The position numbers and the translations under genes were made by a program. Shown here in pieces: positions 61,290-64,000 of a stretch of DNA of 64,000 nt. The stretch is from Phyllobacterium myrsinacearum (GTDB lineage Bacteria; Pseudomonadota; Alphaproteobacteria; Rhizobiales; Rhizobiaceae): assembly GCF_002980555.1 (NCBI RefSeq), contig NZ_PVBT01000001.1, forward strand, positions 558,001-622,000. The letters run 5' to 3'. Below the pieces are notes generated by a model. It saw nothing but the letters and a program-made list of their open reading frames with translations, was not told where the DNA came from and made no database searches. The stretch's first letter is position 1. Every line of letters starts with the position of its first letter.

Positions 61290-62123
61290 ATGCTGAAGAT
61301 TGAAAACGTGACACGTCGCTTTGGCAGCAATATTGCCATCGACAATGTCAATGTTGAAATCCCGCAAGGGCAGATGGTCGGAGTCATCGGTCGCTCGGGT
61401 GCCGGCAAGTCGACGCTGCTGCGCATGATCAACCGCCTGATCGACCCTTCGGAAGGGTCGATCATTTTCGACGGCAAGGATGTGGCCAAGCTCAACGGCC
61501 CGGCGCTGCGAAACTGGCAGCGCGATTGCGCGATGATCTTTCAGCAGTTCAACCTTGTTCCCCGCCTCGATGTCCTGACCAATGTCCTCCTGGGACGCCT
61601 GAACCACCGGTCCACCATCAAAAGCCTTCTCGGCATATTCTCACGCGAAGAACGTGCCATGGCAATCGCCGCCCTTGAGCGGCTCGATATTGCCAAAACC
61701 GCCCTGCAGCGGGCCGGAACACTCTCCGGCGGACAGCAGCAGCGGGTCGCCATCGCCCGGGCGCTGATGCAGAACCCCAAAGTCATTCTCGCCGACGAAC
61801 CCATCGCTTCGCTTGATCCGCGCAATGCGCAGGTGGTGATGGAATCCTTGCGTGATATCAATGAGAAAGAGGGTCTTACCGTCATCACCAACCTGCATAC
61901 GCTCGATACGGCGCGGCATTTCTGCGAGCGCATCATCGGCATGCAGGGCGGCAAGGTGGTTTTTGACGGGACACCCGACGATCTGACCGAGGCTGCCGCC
62001 CGCCGCATCTATGGTGCTGATGGCCTGAAGGATGCTTTCTCGGAAGCTATCACATCGACAAGCATTGCGCGCCATGCGCCGACACCCATCCCCGAATTAG
62101 AGGCCATTTTGGCCGCGCGTTGA
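61290..62123 (+). CDS. phnC: Phosphonate ABC transporter ATP-binding protein
   Basis: This 277-residue ATPase has [35 protein letters not shown] and [11 protein letters not shown], together with the PhnC-type [21 protein letters not shown]. It powers phosphonate import with PhnD and PhnE. I choose ATG 61290, which follows AAGGA, over an upstream frame with no conserved residues. The protein has a C-terminal tail beyond the ATPase domain. Confidence 0.94.
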   Translation: MLKIENVTRRFGSNIAIDNVNVEIPQGQMVGVIGRSGAGKSTLLRMINRLIDPSEGSIIFDGKDVAKLNGPALRNWQRDCAMIFQQFNLVPRLDVLTNVLLGRLNHRSTIKSLLGIFSREERAMAIAALERLDIAKTALQRAGTLSGGQQQRVAIARALMQNPKVILADEPIASLDPRNAQVVMESLRDINEKEGLTVITNLHTLDTARHFCERIIGMQGGKVVFDGTPDDLTEAAARRIYGADGLKDAFSEAITSTSIARHAPTPIPELEAILAAR

Positions 62124-62153
62124 GCATTTTCCGGCCATCAGGCCGGAAAATGC
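62124..62153. repeat. Perfect hairpin between phnC and phnD
   Basis: GCATTTTCCGGCC and GGCCGGAAAATGC are perfect 13-base inverted arms around ATCA, starting within the phnC stop codon region. No U-run follows, so it may serve as an mRNA-processing or stabilising structure rather than a terminator. Confidence 0.7.
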
Positions 62154-62234
62154 AGAGCAAATGGATCGGCTTGCCCACGTAACGGGCCCAAGTCCACATA
62201 AAAAACTCTGGAAGCTTTGACAGGAGAGATAGTC

Positions 62235-63149
62235 ATGTTGCTTAAGAAAGCCCTTATGGGTGCGATTGCAATCAGCGCCATGTTTGCAGGCTCGATGGCT
62301 CGTGCCGAAAACCTTGAAACCTTTCGCGTCGGTATCATCGGCGGCGAAAACGAAGCAGACCGTCTGCGCAACTACCAGTGCATCGTCGACAAGCTGCCAA
62401 AGGTTCTCGGCGTCAAGGACGTCAAACTGTTCCCGGCGACGGATTATGATGGCGTCATCCAGGGCCTGCTCGGCGGCACCCTCGACTATGCGGAACTGGG
62501 CGCTTCTGGCTTTGCCAAAATCTATCTGACCAATCCGAAGGCTGTCGAGCCGATCCTGACCACCGTCCAGACCGATGGCGCAACCGGTTACTACTCGATC
62601 ATGGTTGCCCGCAAGGACAGCGGCATCAAGACGCTGGCCGACATGAAGGGCAAGAAGCTCGGCTTTGCCGATCCAGACTCCACATCCGGCTACCTCATTC
62701 CGGTGACCTCGCTGCCGAAAGACATCAAGACCTCGGTCAAGGAGTATTTTTCCGAAACCGGTTTTGGCGGCGGCCATGAAAACCTCGTTCTCGCCGTCAA
62801 GGACGGCAAGTTCGATGCCGGTACGACATTCGGCTCCGGCGTCGGTTCCTTCGATGAAGGCTACACGTCAGGCAATCTGCGCAAGATGGTCGACAAGGGT
62901 CTGATCGACATGAAGGATTTCGTTGAACTCTGGAAGTCGCCGCTGATCCCGAACGGCCCGATCGTTATCCGCACCTCGCTGGATGCCGACCTGAAGAACA
63001 AGTTCAAGGCCTTCATGCTCGACCTGCCGAAGAGCGATCCTGCCTGCTTCGCAGCCACCATGGGCGGCGATTTCAAGAGCTATACTGAGGTCAACACCCA
63101 GTTCTATCAGCCCATCATCGACGCCCGCAAAGCGCAGATCGGCGGATAA
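62235..63149 (+). CDS. phnD: Phosphonate ABC transporter substrate-binding protein
   Basis: This 304-residue periplasmic protein has a signal peptide (MLLKKALMGAIAISAMFAGS ending ARA) and PhnD motifs such as FRVGIIGGENEADRLRNY, ATDYDGVIQGLLGGTLDYAELG and KLGFADPDSTSGYLIP. It binds phosphonates or phosphate esters. A good site, CAGGAGAG, precedes the ATG at 62235. It lies in the order phnC-phnD-phnE. Confidence 0.95.
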   Translation: MLLKKALMGAIAISAMFAGSMARAENLETFRVGIIGGENEADRLRNYQCIVDKLPKVLGVKDVKLFPATDYDGVIQGLLGGTLDYAELGASGFAKIYLTNPKAVEPILTTVQTDGATGYYSIMVARKDSGIKTLADMKGKKLGFADPDSTSGYLIPVTSLPKDIKTSVKEYFSETGFGGGHENLVLAVKDGKFDAGTTFGSGVGSFDEGYTSGNLRKMVDKGLIDMKDFVELWKSPLIPNGPIVIRTSLDADLKNKFKAFMLDLPKSDPACFAATMGGDFKSYTEVNTQFYQPIIDARKAQIGG

Positions 63150-63163
63150 GCCTGTCACGCATC

Positions 63164-63202
63164 ATCACGGCCAGTTCTGCGGATCTGGCCGTGATTTTGT
63201 TT
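63164..63202 (+). terminator. Hairpin with T-rich tail between phnD and phnE
   Basis: ATCACGGCCAG and CTGGCCGTGAT are perfect 11-base arms with a 10-base loop, followed by TTTGTTT. It is a partial terminator or attenuator candidate that would lower expression of phnE relative to phnD, as in many binding-protein operons. Confidence 0.65.
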
Positions 63203-63227
63203 GCGGGCACCTTGAAGGACGTGTGCA

Positions 63228-64000
63228 ATGAGCAGAACCGCTTCCCCTGAGTTGTCGTCCGACGGCATCCAGATCGAACGGCACTGGCAGGAGCTTGCCG
63301 GGCGCCGCCGTGCCTATAGCTGGATCATCGCCATAGGGCTGCTGGTGACGATTGCCGGGTCGCTGTGGTTTGCCAATGAATCCAATGCAGGCAAGTTTTT
63401 CGACCGTTTGCCGCATCTCTTCGATTTTGCCGGGGATCTGATCCCGCGCGACGGATGGGAAGTCTGGCGCGCCATGTTCGACCTGCCGTCGCCCTATTTC
63501 GACGGAAGCCTGAAGTACGACTACCCGGAAGGGCGGGTCTATCTCTTCGGCAGCTTCTACATGCCCGAATATTTCTACAAGATGCTGGAAACGCTCAATA
63601 TTGCGATTCTGGCGACACTCGCCGGTTTCATCTTCGGCTTCATGATCTGCTTTCTGGCGGCCAAGAATCTCGTGAAGAACCGCTTCATCCGGTTTGCCGC
63701 GCGCCGCTATATGGAAATCCTGCGCGCCTTTCCGGAAATCGTCATTGCCGGCTTCTTCGCCGCCATCCTGTCGCTCGGGCCGATTCCGGCCATGTTCGCC
63801 GTCGGCATCCATACGATCGGCGCTCTCGGCAAACTGTTCTTCGAAGTGGTCGAGAATGCCGACATGAAGGCGGATGAGGGGTTGCGCGCCGTCGGCGCCA
63901 ACTGGTTCGAGCGCGTCGGTTTTGGCATCGTGCCGCAGGTCATGCCGAATTTCATGTCCTATGCGCTGCTGCGGCTTGAGATCAACGTGCGCGCCTCGAC
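63228..64000 (+). CDS. phnE: Phosphonate ABC transporter permease PhnE (partial, cut at window end)
   Basis: From ATG 63228 (GAAGGACGTGTGCA upstream) 257 codons are read to the edge. The protein has an N-terminal soluble stretch, a first hydrophobic helix (WIIAIGLLVTIAGSLWFA), then the permease domain with MLETLNIAILATLAGFIFGF, YMEILRAFPEIVIAGFFAAIL and the loop EGLRAVGANWFERVGFGIVPQ. This is PhnE; rhizobia often have two phnE genes, so a second could follow. Confidence 0.93.
   Translation, partial: MSRTASPELSSDGIQIERHWQELAGRRRAYSWIIAIGLLVTIAGSLWFANESNAGKFFDRLPHLFDFAGDLIPRDGWEVWRAMFDLPSPYFDGSLKYDYPEGRVYLFGSFYMPEYFYKMLETLNIAILATLAGFIFGFMICFLAAKNLVKNRFIRFAARRYMEILRAFPEIVIAGFFAAILSLGPIPAMFAVGIHTIGALGKLFFEVVENADMKADEGLRAVGANWFERVGFGIVPQVMPNFMSYALLRLEINVRAS

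Noticed and set aside
1-64000. CRISPR arrays, tRNA or rRNA genes, insertion sequences, prophage
   Set aside because: I found no regular short repeats with spacers, no tRNA-like cloverleaf, no rRNA segment and no transposase or integrase frame. The repeats present are short palindromic intergenic elements.

Overview
The window looks like chromosome of a Hyphomicrobiales (Rhizobiales) alphaproteobacterium, most likely close to the Phyllobacteriaceae/Brucellaceae. The grounds are a high-GC coding style, three copies of a RIME-like palindromic intergenic repeat, an AcpXL/FabF1XL/FabF2XL/LpxXL very-long-chain fatty acid locus for lipid A, and a rhizobial-type aerobic cobalamin cluster. I see no transposase, integrase, CRISPR array, rRNA or tRNA. 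The genes are densely packed and many are translationally coupled (ATGA overlaps).

Layout. 1-2011: start of an XRE-type regulator, divergent from a fatty acid desaturase and a PhnD-like binding protein. 2051-10024: a minus-strand betaine module: ProX/ProW/ProV-type ABC importer, an MttB-superfamily methyltransferase and a GcvT-type dimethylglycine/sarcosine dehydrogenase. 10508-11350: a small unknown gene, a possible 45-residue ORF and two tandem terminators. 11543-13647: valine catabolism (isobutyryl-CoA dehydrogenase and 3-hydroxyisobutyrate dehydrogenase). 13767-30367: cobalamin genes cobQ, a B12 riboswitch with a small coupled ORF, cobP-cobW-cobN-cobO, a TSUP transporter (minus), a TerB-family gene coupled to cobE-cobM, cobK and cbiD (minus), then cobA-cobB-cobC-cobD. 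30364-36810: a minus-strand peptide-type ABC importer with an M20 deacylase. 37112-41837: a molybdopterin oxidoreductase/ferredoxin/NrfD-like complex resembling SoeABC sulfite dehydrogenase. 41848-46702: acpXL-fabF2XL-fabF1XL-adhXL-lpxXL (minus). 46832-55170: assorted genes, namely a histidine-phosphatase-fold pseudoenzyme, AEC transporter, gabD, galM, kdgK, PPOX flavoprotein, and SulP plus a ParB-like gene. 55171-64000: phnF divergent from phnGHIJKL-acetyltransferase, then phnC-phnD-phnE (phnE runs off the end), with good Pho-box candidates.

How the parts fit. The betaine importer and the two demethylating enzymes form a plausible glycine/proline-betaine catabolic route; the MttB superfamily works with corrinoids, so the neighbouring cobalamin cluster may be functionally relevant. 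The phn block is a C-P lyase operon with its own transporter, probably under PhoB and PhnF. The points most worth a second look are a histidine phosphatase homologue lacking three catalytic residues, a ketosynthase partner (FabF2XL) without its cysteine, no fabZXL at its usual place, a small ORF coupled to cobP behind the B12 riboswitch, missing cobGHIJL with TSUP/TerB genes in the cob locus, and RIME elements sitting between co-directional genes.
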